Of a stretch of DNA of 64,000 nucleotides, positions 28,446 through 38,900 are shown piece by piece. How positions within the stretch are numbered: the first letter of the stretch is position 1; the number at the start of each line of letters is the position of its first letter. Made by a program: the position numbers and the translations under genes. Under the pieces are notes generated by a model, which saw nothing but the letters and a program-made list of their open reading frames with translations, was not told the DNA's origin and searched no databases. Source of the DNA: Euzebya tangerina (lineage in GTDB: Bacteria; Actinomycetota; Nitriliruptoria; Euzebyales; Euzebyaceae); assembly GCF_003074135.1 (NCBI RefSeq), contig NZ_PPDK01000001.1:1984001-2048000 (forward strand), in the 5' to 3' direction.

Positions 28446-30431
28446 CTAGTCCCGCGCGACCAGGTCGGCCATCTCGGCGATGAGCCGACTCACCTCGAAG
28501 TCCTTCGGGGTGTACACCGCGGCGACGCCTGCGGCGAGCAGGGCCTCCTCATCCGCTGCCGGGATGATCCCGCCCACGACGACGGGAATGTCCTCGGCGC
28601 CCTGGCCCCGCAAGCCCTCCAACACCTCCGGAATCAACTCACCGTGTGAGCCCGAGAGGATCGACAGGCCGATCAGGTGGACGTCCTCGTCCACCGCGGC
28701 CCGAACGATCTGAGCCGGCGTCAACCGGATCCCCTCGTAGATCACCTCGAACCCGGCATCCCGAGCCCGGACGGCGATCTGCTCGGCGCCCGACGAGTGA
28801 CCGTCCAGACCGGGCTTGCCCACCAACAGGCGTGCCTTGGTGCCCAGTCGCTGCTCAGCCCGCGCGACCGCCGCACGGGCGGCCGCCAACGATTCCGCAC
28901 CGTCGCCTCCGACGGCCGAGGGGGGGAGTGCCGCGGCGGCCGAAACCCCGGTCGGCCCCCGGTAGGTCCCCCACTCGGCTCGCAGTGCCTCGGTCCACTC
29001 GCCCGATGTGACGCCAGCCTTGGCGGCGGCGATGGACGCGGGCATCACGTTCTCACCAGCGGCCACCGCCTCCCGCAGTTCCGCGAGCGCCCCCGCCACC
29101 GCCTGGTCGTCCCGTTCCGCCCGGAAGGCCTCCAACCGCTCGATCTGCTCGGCCTCGCTGGCCGGGTCGACCTTCATGATCCCGCCGTCAAGTCCGTCCA
29201 TCAGCAGGGAGGGTTCCGACTCCGTGAACGCGTTGACACCGACGACCGTCTGGTCCCCGGACTCGATCCGCCGGAGCCGCTCCGCGTTGGAGGCGACCAA
29301 TTCGGCCTTCATGTACTCCACAGCCGAGACCGCCCCGCCCATGTCGAGGATCCGGGTGTACTCCGCTCGCGCGGCGTCAGCCACCTCCGCAGTCCTCGCC
29401 TCCATGACGTGGGAGCCGGCGAAGATGTCCTCGTGCTCGAGCAGATCGGTCTCGTAGGCCAGGATCTGCTGCATGCGAAGCGAGAGCTGCTGGTCCCAGG
29501 GGCGGGGCAGGCCCAACGCCTCGTTCCAGGCCGGCAGCTGGACGGCGCGGGCCCGGGCGTCCTTGGAGAGGGTGACAGCCAACATCTCCAGCACGATCCG
29601 GGCGATGTTGTTCTCGGGCTGCGCCTCGGTCAGACCCAGGGAGTTCACCTGGACGCCGTACCGGAACCGCAGGTGCTTGGGGTCGCGGACGCCGTACCGC
29701 TCACGGCCGAGCTCGGCCCACAGCTGTCCCATCGCGCGCAGCTTGGCGACCTCGTCCACGAACCGGATGCCGGCGTTGACGAAGAACGAGATCCGTCCGA
29801 AGACCCTGCCGAAGTCCTCCTCCGACACCGTTCCCCGGCCGCGGATCTCATCCAGCACCGCAGTGGCGGTGGCCATGGCGAAGGCCACCTCCTGCACCGG
29901 GGTCGCCCCCACCTCCTGCAGGTGGTAGCTGCAGATGTTGATCGGGTTCCACTTGGGGACCTCGGCGACCGTGAACGTGATGACGTCGCCGATGAGGCGG
30001 AGCGACTCCTCCGGACCGAAGACGTAGGTCCCGCGGGAGAGGTACTCCTTGATGATGTCGTTCTGCGTGGTGCCGCGGAGGACGGATCGGTCGACCCCCT
30101 GGTTCTCGGCGACGGCGATGTACAGCGCCAGCAGCCACGCAGCGGTGGCGTTGATGGTCATGGAGGTGTTCATCTCGGCGAGGGGGATTCCGTCGAAGAG
30201 GGTCTCCATGTCCGCCAGCGAGCAGATCGGGACGCCGACCTTGCCCACCTCGCCCCGGGCGAGGACGTGGTCCGCGTCGTACCCCGTCTGGGTCGGCAGG
30301 TCGAACGCAACGCTCAGGCCCGTCTGGCCCTTCGCCAGGTTCGATCGGTAGAGCTCGTTTGAGGCCTTGGCGGAGGAGTGCCCCGAGTAGGTGCGGATCA
30401 GCCAGGGACGGTCGCGCTCGCGCTGGTTCAT
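28446..30431 (-). CDS. ecm: ethylmalonyl-CoA mutase (B12-dependent)
   Basis: A 661-residue single-chain mutase. The N-terminal barrel contains AFDLPTQTGYDADHVLARGE, MNTSMTINATAAWLLALYIAV and VQVNSLGLTEAQPENN, patterns shared with Ecm/MeaA proteins rather than with methylmalonyl-CoA mutase. The C-terminal cobalamin domain (about 530-660) has DGHSSG (base-off His loop), GLSILSGSH and VVVGGIIP. Ecm isomerises (2S)-ethylmalonyl-CoA to methylsuccinyl-CoA in the ethylmalonyl-CoA pathway of acetate assimilation. Other pathway genes (ccr, mcd, mch) are not in the window. It is divergent from plsC. Confidence 0.85.
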   Translation of the reverse strand: MNQRERDRPWLIRTYSGHSSAKASNELYRSNLAKGQTGLSVAFDLPTQTGYDADHVLARGEVGKVGVPICSLADMETLFDGIPLAEMNTSMTINATAAWLLALYIAVAENQGVDRSVLRGTTQNDIIKEYLSRGTYVFGPEESLRLIGDVITFTVAEVPKWNPINICSYHLQEVGATPVQEVAFAMATATAVLDEIRGRGTVSEEDFGRVFGRISFFVNAGIRFVDEVAKLRAMGQLWAELGRERYGVRDPKHLRFRYGVQVNSLGLTEAQPENNIARIVLEMLAVTLSKDARARAVQLPAWNEALGLPRPWDQQLSLRMQQILAYETDLLEHEDIFAGSHVMEARTAEVADAARAEYTRILDMGGAVSAVEYMKAELVASNAERLRRIESGDQTVVGVNAFTESEPSLLMDGLDGGIMKVDPASEAEQIERLEAFRAERDDQAVAGALAELREAVAAGENVMPASIAAAKAGVTSGEWTEALRAEWGTYRGPTGVSAAAALPPSAVGGDGAESLAAARAAVARAEQRLGTKARLLVGKPGLDGHSSGAEQIAVRARDAGFEVIYEGIRLTPAQIVRAAVDEDVHLIGLSILSGSHGELIPEVLEGLRGQGAEDIPVVVGGIIPAADEEALLAAGVAAVYTPKDFEVSRLIAEMADLVARD

Positions 30432-30486
30432 ACCTGTCAGTGTGCAGGACGCGCAGAGTCGCCCACAAAGCGTATGGTGCCAACCG

Positions 30487-31263
30487 ATGGAACCCGTCTA
30501 CACACCGGTCATCGGTGCCGCTGTCGGCTTGTTCAAGGCGATGCGCTGGACGGTGCACGTCAGCGGCGCACACAACATCCCGTTGACCGGTCCGGCCATC
30601 CTGGCCAGCAATCACATCGGGTACCTGGACTTCGTGGTCGTGGGCTACGGCGCTCGCGAGGCCGACCGGTTGGTGCGGTTTGCCGCCAAGCAGGAGGTGT
30701 TCGAGCACTCGGTCGCCGGGCCCCTCATGCGGGGTATGAAGCACCTGCCCGTGGACCGGGACGGCGATGCCATGGCCATCATGCGGCTGGCCAAAGAGCG
30801 TCTGGCGCTAGGACAGGTGATCGGGATGTTCCCGGAGGGGACGATCAGTCGGTCGTTCATGCCGGCACAGGGGAAGACCGGCACCGCCCGGATGGCGCTC
30901 GAGTCCGGCGTGCCCTTGATCCCGACGGCGGTGTGGGGCTGTCAGCGCCTCTCGACCAAGGCGGTCACGAAGAACATCGAGCGGAACATCGAGATCAGGG
31001 TGACCTTCGGCCCACCGATCCCGTACGACCAGGACGACGAGCCCCGAGACCTCAGCCGCCGGCTCATGGAGAAGATCACGGGGCTGGTCGTGGCGTTGCA
31101 GGAGGCCTACACCCAGGTCCCGGCCGGGCCGGAGGACAGCTGGTGGCAACCGGCGCACCTGGGCGGGTCAGCCCCCACGCCGGAGGAGGCTGAGGAGATG
31201 ATCCGCCAGGAGCGGATCGAACGACGTCGGCGGCGGAAGGCCGAGCGGGAGGGCGGCGGGTAG
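30487..31263 (+). CDS. plsC: 1-acyl-glycerol-3-phosphate-type acyltransferase
   Basis: A 258-residue lysophospholipid acyltransferase. The catalytic HX4D motif is NHIGYLDF, the phosphate-binding region is MFPEGTISRS, and the fourth motif is VPLIPTAVWG. A tail rich in Arg/Lys/Glu (ERIERRRRRKAERE) ends the protein. In the family the enzyme adds a second fatty acid to lysophosphatidate at the membrane. The ATG at 30487 is chosen; the frame opens earlier through a region that is the promoter gap shared with ecm. Confidence 0.88.
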   Translation: MEPVYTPVIGAAVGLFKAMRWTVHVSGAHNIPLTGPAILASNHIGYLDFVVVGYGAREADRLVRFAAKQEVFEHSVAGPLMRGMKHLPVDRDGDAMAIMRLAKERLALGQVIGMFPEGTISRSFMPAQGKTGTARMALESGVPLIPTAVWGCQRLSTKAVTKNIERNIEIRVTFGPPIPYDQDDEPRDLSRRLMEKITGLVVALQEAYTQVPAGPEDSWWQPAHLGGSAPTPEEAEEMIRQERIERRRRRKAEREGGG

Positions 31264-31270
31264 GCCCCGG

Positions 31271-31783
31271 TCAACTCGCCGTCATCGCGGTGACGAACAG
31301 TGGCGTTCCGACTTGGCAGAAGGTCGCCATGCCGGGGTCGATCGCACCCTCCACCGTCACCTCGTCGCCGGCGCTGGCGATCTCGCTGCCGCTGGCGTCC
31401 GCGACCACGCCGTTGCGTGCGTCGACTGCCAGCTCGGAGCTCGGGTCGGCCAGGACCTCGTACTGCTCGCCGTCGACGTCGAGCACCAGGCAGCCACCCT
31501 CGACCTCGACCAGTTCCAGCGTGCCCGTCAACGGGAACCGGGGCCCCGACGCCCCATCCGCGGACTCCTCCGCCGTCTCCGAGACCCCGTCAGAGCCGGC
31601 GGTGTCGCCCTCTGTCGGCGCGGGCACGTCGCTCTCGTCAGCGGAAACCGGCGCATCGGAAGCGTCGTCCGATGGCTGGACGGTCACATCTGCGGCCTCG
31701 TCTTCTGCGGCGCAGGCTCCGAGCAGCACGGCGGAGAGCAGCACGATCGCGACGACGGGCAGGCTTCGAGACACGGGACGCAT
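31271..31783 (-). CDS. small lipoprotein, acidic
   Basis: A 170-residue secreted lipoprotein (lipobox LLGACA, Cys24) with a long Asp/Ser/Glu/Thr-rich linker (about 28-85) and a C-terminal beta-rich domain of about 80 residues (FPLTGTLELVEVEGGCLVLDVDGE, read in parts). Its family is unknown to me; the C-terminal part resembles an OB-like or lipocalin-like barrel. AAAGG lies 6 bases before the ATG. It converges on plsC with 7 bases between the genes and diverges from the polymerase gene. Confidence 0.7.
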   Translation of the reverse strand: MRPVSRSLPVVAIVLLSAVLLGACAAEDEAADVTVQPSDDASDAPVSADESDVPAPTEGDTAGSDGVSETAEESADGASGPRFPLTGTLELVEVEGGCLVLDVDGEQYEVLADPSSELAVDARNGVVADASGSEIASAGDEVTVEGAIDPGMATFCQVGTPLFVTAMTAS

Positions 31784-31845
31784 GATGACCTTTCTAGCGC
31801 GGGTGCTTGCGACTGGTTGGACGCACGACCTGGGAAGATCGTTCC

Positions 31846-33582
31846 ATGGAGGTCCTCCAAGCCAGCAGCGCGGCGGATGTCTCGTCCTGGCTGGCGGAGA
31901 CGGCGAGTGTCCCCTTCCTGGCCGTCGACACCGAGACGACCGGCTGGGACCCGTGGCGCTCACGTGTCCGCCTCGTGCAGGTGGCCGCCGGACCGGCACA
32001 TCCGGTCTTGGTCCTCGACACGGCGCGGGTCGACGCGCAGAGCCTGAGCAAGGTCCTGGCCGATACCCAACGCCTGAAGGTGTTCCACAACGCGGCGTTC
32101 GACCTGCGCATGTTGTGGGCCACGGGCCTGGACACGCGCCGGGTTGCCGACACGATGCTGGCCCAGCAGCTGCTCGACGGCGTCGCGGTCACCCCGGTCG
32201 GCGCGTCGCTGGCCGCGATCGCCCTCCACCGGTTCGACATCGTGCTGGACAAGTCGGTCCGCACGACGTTCATGGACGGCGGGACCTTGACCGACACCCA
32301 GATCGAGTACGGCGCGTTGGACGCCCGCGTGACCTGGGACACCTTCGCCGAGCAGATCGAGGAGCTGAAGGCGCAGGGCATGGTCCGGGTCGCCCGACTG
32401 GAGTTCGACGCGCTCCGAGGGGTCACGGCCATGCAACATCGTGGGATCGGGCTCGATGCCGACGCCTGGCGCACCACGCTGGCGGTCACCGAACGACGCC
32501 TGCCGGCCCTGCACGACCGGACGCAGCGGGCGCTGGTCACCGACACATCCCCGCAGACGCTGTTCGGTCCGGAGCCGGTCAACCTCGACTCACCGGAGCA
32601 GGTCATCACGGCCCTGGGCCGGACCGGTCTGCACCTCGAGTCGACTCGGGAAGCCGTCCTCCGTGATCACACCGACCACCCCGCGGTCGACGCGCTCCTC
32701 GCCTATCGACAGGCTGCGAAGCTGGTCAGCGGCTGGGGTGGGGACTGGGTCGAGCGGGCACTCCACCCCACCACCGGCCGTGTCCACGCCAGCATCCAGC
32801 AGATCGTCGGCACGGGCCGGATGGCGCACTCCGACCCGAACCTGACCCAGATCCCCGCTGACCCGACCTATCGGCGTTGCTTCGTCCCCGGTCCGGGGAA
32901 CGTCATGGTGGTGGCCGACTACTCGCAGCAGGAGTTGCGCGTCCTGGCGGCGGTCTCTGGCGATGCGGCGTTGACCGAGGTCTTCGCATCGGGCGCTGAC
33001 CTGCACAGCCGCACCGCCGCCACGGTCTTCGGGGTGGACGCCGAGGCGGTCTCTGCCGACCAGCGCAAGGCCGCGAAGGCCCTCAACTTCGGGCTGATGT
33101 ATGGCATGGGTGTTCGTGGGTTCGCCAGGGCCACGGGGATGACAGAGCCTGATGCCAGGGCAGCCATGGACGCCTACTTCGCGGGCTTCCCGCAGGTGGC
33201 CGCCTGGCTGCGGGGCATCGAATCACAGGCCCGCCGTACCCACCGGGTCGCCACGCCCCTCGGCCGGGCACGCTACCTCACCGACGCTGGGACCTTCGCC
33301 CGCAACGCACCCATCCAGGGCGCCGGCGCCGACATGACGAAGCTCGCCGTCGCGCGGACCGAGCAGGCGCTGGCCGACCGATTCGGTGACGACCCCGCAG
33401 CCCCGCGTGGCCTGGTCCTGACGGTCCACGACGAGTTGGTCGCCGAGGTCCCGGCTGCGCACGCCGAGGAGGGCCGGATGCTGGTGGAGCAGGCGATGGT
33501 CGAGGCCGGCCGGGAGGTGCTGGGTGAGGTTCCTCCGGCGGTGGACGTGGCGGTCGGCTCGTCCTGGGCCGCGAAGGGTTGA
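31846..33582 (+). CDS. bifunctional 3'-5' exonuclease / family A DNA polymerase
   Basis: A 578-residue PolA-like protein without the 5' nuclease domain. The exonuclease part has DTETTGWD (Exo I), HNAAFDLRML (Exo II) and YGALDARVTWD (Exo III), so proofreading residues look intact. The polymerase part has motif A VADYSQQELR, motif B RKAAKALNFGLMYGMG and motif C TVHDELVAEV. It is too short for full PolA (about 900) and resembles the stand-alone exo-pol type seen in some actinobacteria and phages. The ATG at 31846 is used; no phage genes are nearby. Confidence 0.9.
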   Translation: MEVLQASSAADVSSWLAETASVPFLAVDTETTGWDPWRSRVRLVQVAAGPAHPVLVLDTARVDAQSLSKVLADTQRLKVFHNAAFDLRMLWATGLDTRRVADTMLAQQLLDGVAVTPVGASLAAIALHRFDIVLDKSVRTTFMDGGTLTDTQIEYGALDARVTWDTFAEQIEELKAQGMVRVARLEFDALRGVTAMQHRGIGLDADAWRTTLAVTERRLPALHDRTQRALVTDTSPQTLFGPEPVNLDSPEQVITALGRTGLHLESTREAVLRDHTDHPAVDALLAYRQAAKLVSGWGGDWVERALHPTTGRVHASIQQIVGTGRMAHSDPNLTQIPADPTYRRCFVPGPGNVMVVADYSQQELRVLAAVSGDAALTEVFASGADLHSRTAATVFGVDAEAVSADQRKAAKALNFGLMYGMGVRGFARATGMTEPDARAAMDAYFAGFPQVAAWLRGIESQARRTHRVATPLGRARYLTDAGTFARNAPIQGAGADMTKLAVARTEQALADRFGDDPAAPRGLVLTVHDELVAEVPAAHAEEGRMLVEQAMVEAGREVLGEVPPAVDVAVGSSWAAKG

Positions 33583-33594
33583 TGGGCCGCGCGG

Positions 33595-34728
33595 TCAGTC
33601 CGTCAACGATCGGTGCAGCGCCGTGATCGGGTCGACGTGGTCATAGCCCAAAGCCGCTGCAACCGCCGGCTCCGTCACCATCCCGGCGTGGACGTTCAAG
33701 CCGGCGGCGAACATGGGGTCCTGGGAGAGCACCGTCTTCGCCCCGTGATCAGCCAACCGGATGGTGTAGGGCAACGTCGCGTTGTTGAGGGCCATCGCCG
33801 AGGTCCGTGGCACCGCGCCGGGCATGTTCGCCACGCAGTAGTGGACCACCCCATCGATCACGTAGGTCGGGTCCGCGTGGGTGGTCGGCCGTGACGTCTC
33901 GAAGCAACCACCCTGGTCGATGGCCACGTCGACCAGCACGGACCCGTCACGCATCTCCGGCAGCATCTCCGCCGTCACGAGTCGGGGTGCCCGCGCCCCC
34001 TTGACCAGCACGGCGCCGATGACGAGGTGGGCTGCCAGCACCTCGGCCCGCAGGCTCGCTCCCGTCGAGTAGATCGTCCGCAACTCCGCCCCGAAGCGAC
34101 GGGACAGGCGGTCGAGGACGCCGAGGTCGCGGTCGAGCACGGTCACGTCTGCGCCCAGCCCGATGGCCATCTCGATGGCGTTGACCCCGACCACACCTCC
34201 GCCGATCACCACGACCTTGGCTGGTGCCACACCCGGGACGCCCCCGAGGAGCATGCCGGCACCACCGCTCTGCGTCTCCAGGGCGTGAGCCCCCGCTTGC
34301 ACGCTCAGGCGTCCGGCGACCTGCGACATCGGGGCCAGCAGCGGCAGGCCGCCAGCGTCGTCGTGGATCGTCTCGTAGGCGATGCAGGTGGCACCCGACT
34401 CCACCAGATCCTTGGTCTGCTCGGGGTCCGGCGCGAGGTGGAGGTAGGTGAACAGGACCTGTCCTGCCCGCAGCATCGCCCGTTCGGCGGCCTGTGGTTC
34501 CTTGACCTTGACCACCATCTCGGCCTCGGCGAAGACCGTCTCGGCGTCGGGGACCAGGCGTCCCCCCGCCTCGGTGTAGTCATCCGGTGTGGCCCCGATC
34601 CCGTCCCCACATCCGGTCTGGACCAGGACCTCGTGTCCATGGGCGACCAGTTCCGCGACGCTGCCCGGCGTCAACCCAACCCGGCGCTCGCCGCTCTTGA
34701 TCTCCGTCGGGACTCCAACTCGCATCAT
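33595..34728 (-). CDS. ald: alanine dehydrogenase
   Basis: A 377-residue NAD-dependent enzyme interconverting L-alanine and pyruvate plus ammonia. It begins MRVGVPTEIKSGERRVGLTP, with the substrate-binding Arg and Lys, followed by VVKVKEPQAAERAML. It has AHALETQSGGAGMLLGGVPGVAPA, the NAD loop VIGGGVVGVNAIEMA, and HYCVANMPGAVPRTSAMALNN near the C-terminus. Two ATGs and a GTG are stacked at the start; 34728 sits closest to AGAGG spacing. It converges on the polymerase gene (12 bases apart). Confidence 0.93.
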   Translation of the reverse strand: MMRVGVPTEIKSGERRVGLTPGSVAELVAHGHEVLVQTGCGDGIGATPDDYTEAGGRLVPDAETVFAEAEMVVKVKEPQAAERAMLRAGQVLFTYLHLAPDPEQTKDLVESGATCIAYETIHDDAGGLPLLAPMSQVAGRLSVQAGAHALETQSGGAGMLLGGVPGVAPAKVVVIGGGVVGVNAIEMAIGLGADVTVLDRDLGVLDRLSRRFGAELRTIYSTGASLRAEVLAAHLVIGAVLVKGARAPRLVTAEMLPEMRDGSVLVDVAIDQGGCFETSRPTTHADPTYVIDGVVHYCVANMPGAVPRTSAMALNNATLPYTIRLADHGAKTVLSQDPMFAAGLNVHAGMVTEPAVAAALGYDHVDPITALHRSLTD

Positions 34729-34805
34729 CACACCTCTTCGTCGCCTCGATTGCCGCCCACAACCTAACCCCTTTGGCGGAGGGCCGAACGGGGCACGGTG
34801 GGAGC

Positions 34806-35798
34806 ATGAGCATCCTCAGCCAGACCGCCGCACGGCTGCCCTCGGCGCCGGTGCCGGGTCTGTCGTGGGCGGTGCGCAACTGGCTCCGCCGCTCGTTCGG
34901 TGAACCCCCGCTGGACCCCGACGGCACGCCAGGGGACCACGGCCTGTTCGGTCCGGGCAGCGCGTCGTGGCAGGTGTTCGGCGACGCGGCCTCGATCGTC
35001 GGCGGGATCCGGTCGCTGCTGGTCGAACTGACCCACCCGCTGGCGATGGCCGGCGTGAGCGATCACTCGCGATACCTCGACGAACCTCTCGAGCGGCTGC
35101 AGCAGACCTCTGCCTACTTCGCCCTGATCACCTTCGGGTCCACGGCGGAGGCGGTCGGCGTGACCCGACGTGTCCGGGCCATGCACCGACGCGTCACCGG
35201 ACACGCGCCGGACGGTCGGCCCTACGACGCCGCCCGACCAGACCTCCTCACCTGGGTCTCGATCACGGCCACTGCCAGCTTCCTGGTCAGCGACCGGGCC
35301 TTCGGGACCAATCCTCTGCCGCAAGCCGACCGCGATCGCTTCGTGGCGGAGCAATCCCGCGTGGCCAGCCTGCTCGACCCGCGGGTCGACCTGGAGGAGT
35401 TGTCCGGGATTCCGGACCTCGGCGCCGCCCTCCATCGGGGGGACGTCACCCTGCCGCTGATCGAGGAGGGTTGGATGCCGCTGACCGAGCAGGCGCTGGA
35501 CGAGCGACTGGCCAGCTTCGACGACGCCCTCGCGGTCGGGCAGCAGGGGCGGACCTGTCTGAAGTTCCTGCTCTGGCCGCCGGTCGATCCACTGCTGCGA
35601 TTGGGATACCTCCCGACGTTGGCGGGCGCGTTGGCCACCCTCGAGCCCGGGACCCTGCGGCTGCTCGGCCTGCCAATCGGTGAGGTTCCCGCCACGATGA
35701 TGCGCCTCAACGCAGAGGTGGCCCTGGTGGCACTGCGCACCGCATTGGCATCGCGCTCACCCAGCGCGGAGCAGGCGGGCAGGCGGGCCGAAGCCTGA
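34806..35798 (+). CDS. oxygenase MpaB family protein (DUF2236)
   Basis: A 330-residue protein. The DUF2236 landmark is VELTHPLAMAGVSDHSRYLDEP, with His residues that match the heme-ligand region of latex-clearing protein and MpaB-like enzymes. Then come TFGSTAEAVGVTRRVRAMHRRVTGH and WVSITATASFL, typical of the family. Members are mainly uncharacterised oxidoreductases. No partner enzyme is adjacent. The ATG at 34806 is used. Confidence 0.8.
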   Translation: MSILSQTAARLPSAPVPGLSWAVRNWLRRSFGEPPLDPDGTPGDHGLFGPGSASWQVFGDAASIVGGIRSLLVELTHPLAMAGVSDHSRYLDEPLERLQQTSAYFALITFGSTAEAVGVTRRVRAMHRRVTGHAPDGRPYDAARPDLLTWVSITATASFLVSDRAFGTNPLPQADRDRFVAEQSRVASLLDPRVDLEELSGIPDLGAALHRGDVTLPLIEEGWMPLTEQALDERLASFDDALAVGQQGRTCLKFLLWPPVDPLLRLGYLPTLAGALATLEPGTLRLLGLPIGEVPATMMRLNAEVALVALRTALASRSPSAEQAGRRAEA

Positions 35799-35921
35799 CG
35801 TCCTGAACGAACCGGCCCGATGGCCAACTGCCGGACGTGTGCGGGCCGTGAGCGAGTGTCGGCGGTGGTGCCGAACACCGTCGCGTTTTGCCCTTGATCC
35901 TGCGGGCGGATCCGTCAAGAC

Positions 35922-35967
35922 TGACGGCTCACGAGCCGTGTCGTCGCCGTGACGGCTTGTGACAGCC
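35922..35967 (+). promoter_or_regulatory. paired TGACGGCT hairpins upstream of amylase-pullulanase
   Basis: TGACGGCT occurs at 35922-35929 and again at 35950-35957. The first continues into ACGGCTC-AC-GAGCCGT (35924-35939), a near-perfect hairpin; the second forms GGCT-6-AGCC (35954-35967). They lie 30-75 bases before the ATG, where an operator for a sugar-responsive regulator could be. I cannot name the regulator. Confidence 0.35.
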
Positions 35968-35996
35968 GCTATTCGCCGCTCCACATCGGAGAAGTC

Positions 35997-38900
35997 ATGT
36001 CGCTCGCCCGTCGGTTCGTTCCCGTCTGGATCACCCTCCTCCTGATCCTGAGTCTGCTCTCACCACCGGCCACGGCCGAGCCCGCCAGTTCCGACCCGGG
36101 CGGAGTCGAGCCGACCGGCACAGCAGCCCCGAGCGCTGCGGCGACCGCCGCGCAGTCCGCGGACACGGACTGGCCGGCGGACGAGGAGTTGGCCCTGCCG
36201 TCACTCCGCGACGAACTGGACGACGAGGTCTTCTACTTCGTCCTGCCCGACCGCTTCCACGATGGTCGAGCTGACAACAACTGCGGCGACTACGAGGGCA
36301 CCTGCACCACCGAGGAGATGCTGGAGCACGGATTCGACCCGACCGACCAGGGCTTCTACCACGGGGGCGACCTGGCCGGGCTGCTGGACAAGCTCGACTA
36401 CATCGAGGGGATGGGCGTGACCGCGATCTGGATGGCCCCGGTCTTCAAGAACCGCCCCGTCCAGGGCGTCGAGCCCGACATCTCCGCCGGCTACCACGGC
36501 TACTGGACCGTCGACTACACCCAGATCGACCCGCACTTCGGCACCAACGAGGAGCTCGAGAGCCTGATCGACGCGGCCCACGATCGCGACATCAAGGTGT
36601 TCTTCGACATCATCACCAACCACACGGCCGACGTGATCACCTACGAGGAGGGGGTGTTCACCTACGTCCCCAAGGCCGACCAGCCCTACCTGGACGTCAC
36701 GGGCGAGCCCTTCGATGACCGGGACTTCGCCGGCACCGGGACCTTCCCCGAGCTCGACCCGGCCGTGTCGTTCCCGTACACGCCGACCTTCGCCACGGCG
36801 GAGGACGAGACCATCAAGGTCCCGGAGTGGCTGAACGACCCGACCCTGTACCACAACCGCGGCGACTCGAGCTTCTCGGGGGAGAACTCCGCCTACGGCG
36901 ACTTCTTCGGCCTCGACGACCTGTTCACCGAACACCCGACGGTCGTCGAGGGCATGACCGACATCTTCACCTTCTGGACCGACAACTACGACATCGACGG
37001 GTTCCGGATCGACACGGTGAAGCACGTCAACCGGGAGTTCTGGGAGCAGTGGGTCCCGGCCGTCCTCGACGACGTGGCCACCGATGACAACCCCGACAAC
37101 GACGACTTCTTCATGTTCGGCGAGGTGTTCACCGCCGACCCGGCGTTCCTGTCGATCTTCACGACCAACACCGACATGCAGGCGGTGCTCGACTTCGGCT
37201 TCCAGGACCGCGCCACGGCCTTCGCGGCTCGCAGTGCGCCGACCAATGAGCTGGCGGCCTTCTTCGCCTCCGACGACTGGTACACCGACGCCGACAGCAA
37301 CGTGTACAGCCTGCCGACGTTCCTCGGCAACCACGACATGGGCCGCATCGGGACGTTCATCTCCCAGGCCAATGACGGTGCGGACGACAGCGAGCTGCTG
37401 GCCCGCGACGTCCTCGCCCACGCGCTGATGTACGCCGCTCGCGGCATGCCGGTGATCTACTCCGGCGACGAGCAGGGGTTCACCGGCACCGGCGGTGACA
37501 AGGAGGCGCGACAGAACCTGGATCCCAGTCAGACACCGATCTATCAGGACGACGACCAGATCGGGTCGACCGAGACCCCAGCGGACGACAACTTCGACAC
37601 CGATCACCCGCTGTACCTCACCATCGCCGATCTGTCGGCGCTGACCAGCAACCACGAGGCGCTCCGCAGCGGCGCGCAGCTGCCGCGATATGCGCAGGAC
37701 AGTGCCGGGCTGGTCGCCTTCTCCCGGGTGCTGCGCGAGGATCAGGTCGAGTACCTGGTGGTGGCCAACAACGCCGAGACCGAGGCGTCGGCAACCTTCG
37801 CCACGGGGACCCCGGACGCCACGTTCAACCAGCTCTGGTCGACCGACACATCCGGTGACAGTCAGCCGGCGCCGGTGACGAGCTCCGCGAGCGGCGAGGT
37901 GAGCGTCACCATGCCGCCGCTCTCCCTGACCATCTTCCAGGCCGACGCTGCGCTGCCGGCCCGCGATGCGGCACCGGGCATCACGCTGAACGACCTGGAC
38001 CGCTTCGACATCGAGCAGGACAGTCAGGAGCAGCACGGCCTGGTGCTGTCCGCCGAGCTGGACGAGGACACCTTCACCGAGGTGACGTTCGCCGTCTCGA
38101 TCGACGGTGGGGAGTGGGCGGTCGCCGGGACGGACGACAACGCACCGTACGCCGTCCACTACCGGACCGACGCCGCACCCGGCACGTCGGTCCGGGTCAA
38201 GGCCGTCGCGCGTGATGGCTCCGGCAACCTCTCCTCCGCCACACTGGAGGGTGAGGTGCCTGCACCAGGCAACCCGGGCGGTGGTGGGGACTGCTCGGTC
38301 GACACTGCGGTGGTCCACTACAACCGGCCCGACGGCGCCTACGACGACTGGACCCTGTGGTCCTTCTTCGACATCACGAACACGATGCCGGGGGACTACC
38401 CGAACGGGCTGCCGTGGGACGGCGAGGACGACTTCGGTGTCTTCCGCACCCTTGACCTGACGCCCGACGCCCAGCAGGTCGGTGTGATCGTCGTGGACGG
38501 GAACGGGACCAAGGACGGCACCGAGGACGACCGGATCTTCGACCCGAGGGTCTCACCCGAGGTGTGGATCAACGCCGGCGACCCGACGACCTACACCTCG
38601 CAGGCCGCTGCCCAGGGCTACGTGAGCGTCCACTACCAGCGGCCGGACGGCGAGTACGGGACCTGGCCGAGCGACGACTTCACCGACTTCTGGGGCCTGC
38701 ACCTGTGGGGTGATGCGCTGGCCGACGGCGTCGCGACGGAGTGGACCGCCCCCCGGGCCCCGGACGGGGTGGACGAGTTCGGTGCCTACTGGCAGGTCCC
38801 GATCGACGACGCGGACAGTGCTTTCAACTTCATCATCCACCGCGGCGACGAGAAGGACCCCGGCCCGGACATGTCCGTTATCCCCGCGGATGACTACGGC

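Noticed and set aside
31846-33582. Prophage origin of the exo-pol gene
   Set aside because: Neighbours are ordinary metabolic genes with the same GC content; no integrase, terminase or att-like repeats are visible.
36201-38318. 705-residue open frame on the minus strand opposite the amylase-pullulanase gene
   Set aside because: It mirrors codon bias of the real plus-strand gene, has no ribosome-binding site, and its protein is unnaturally rich in Val, Gly and Arg.
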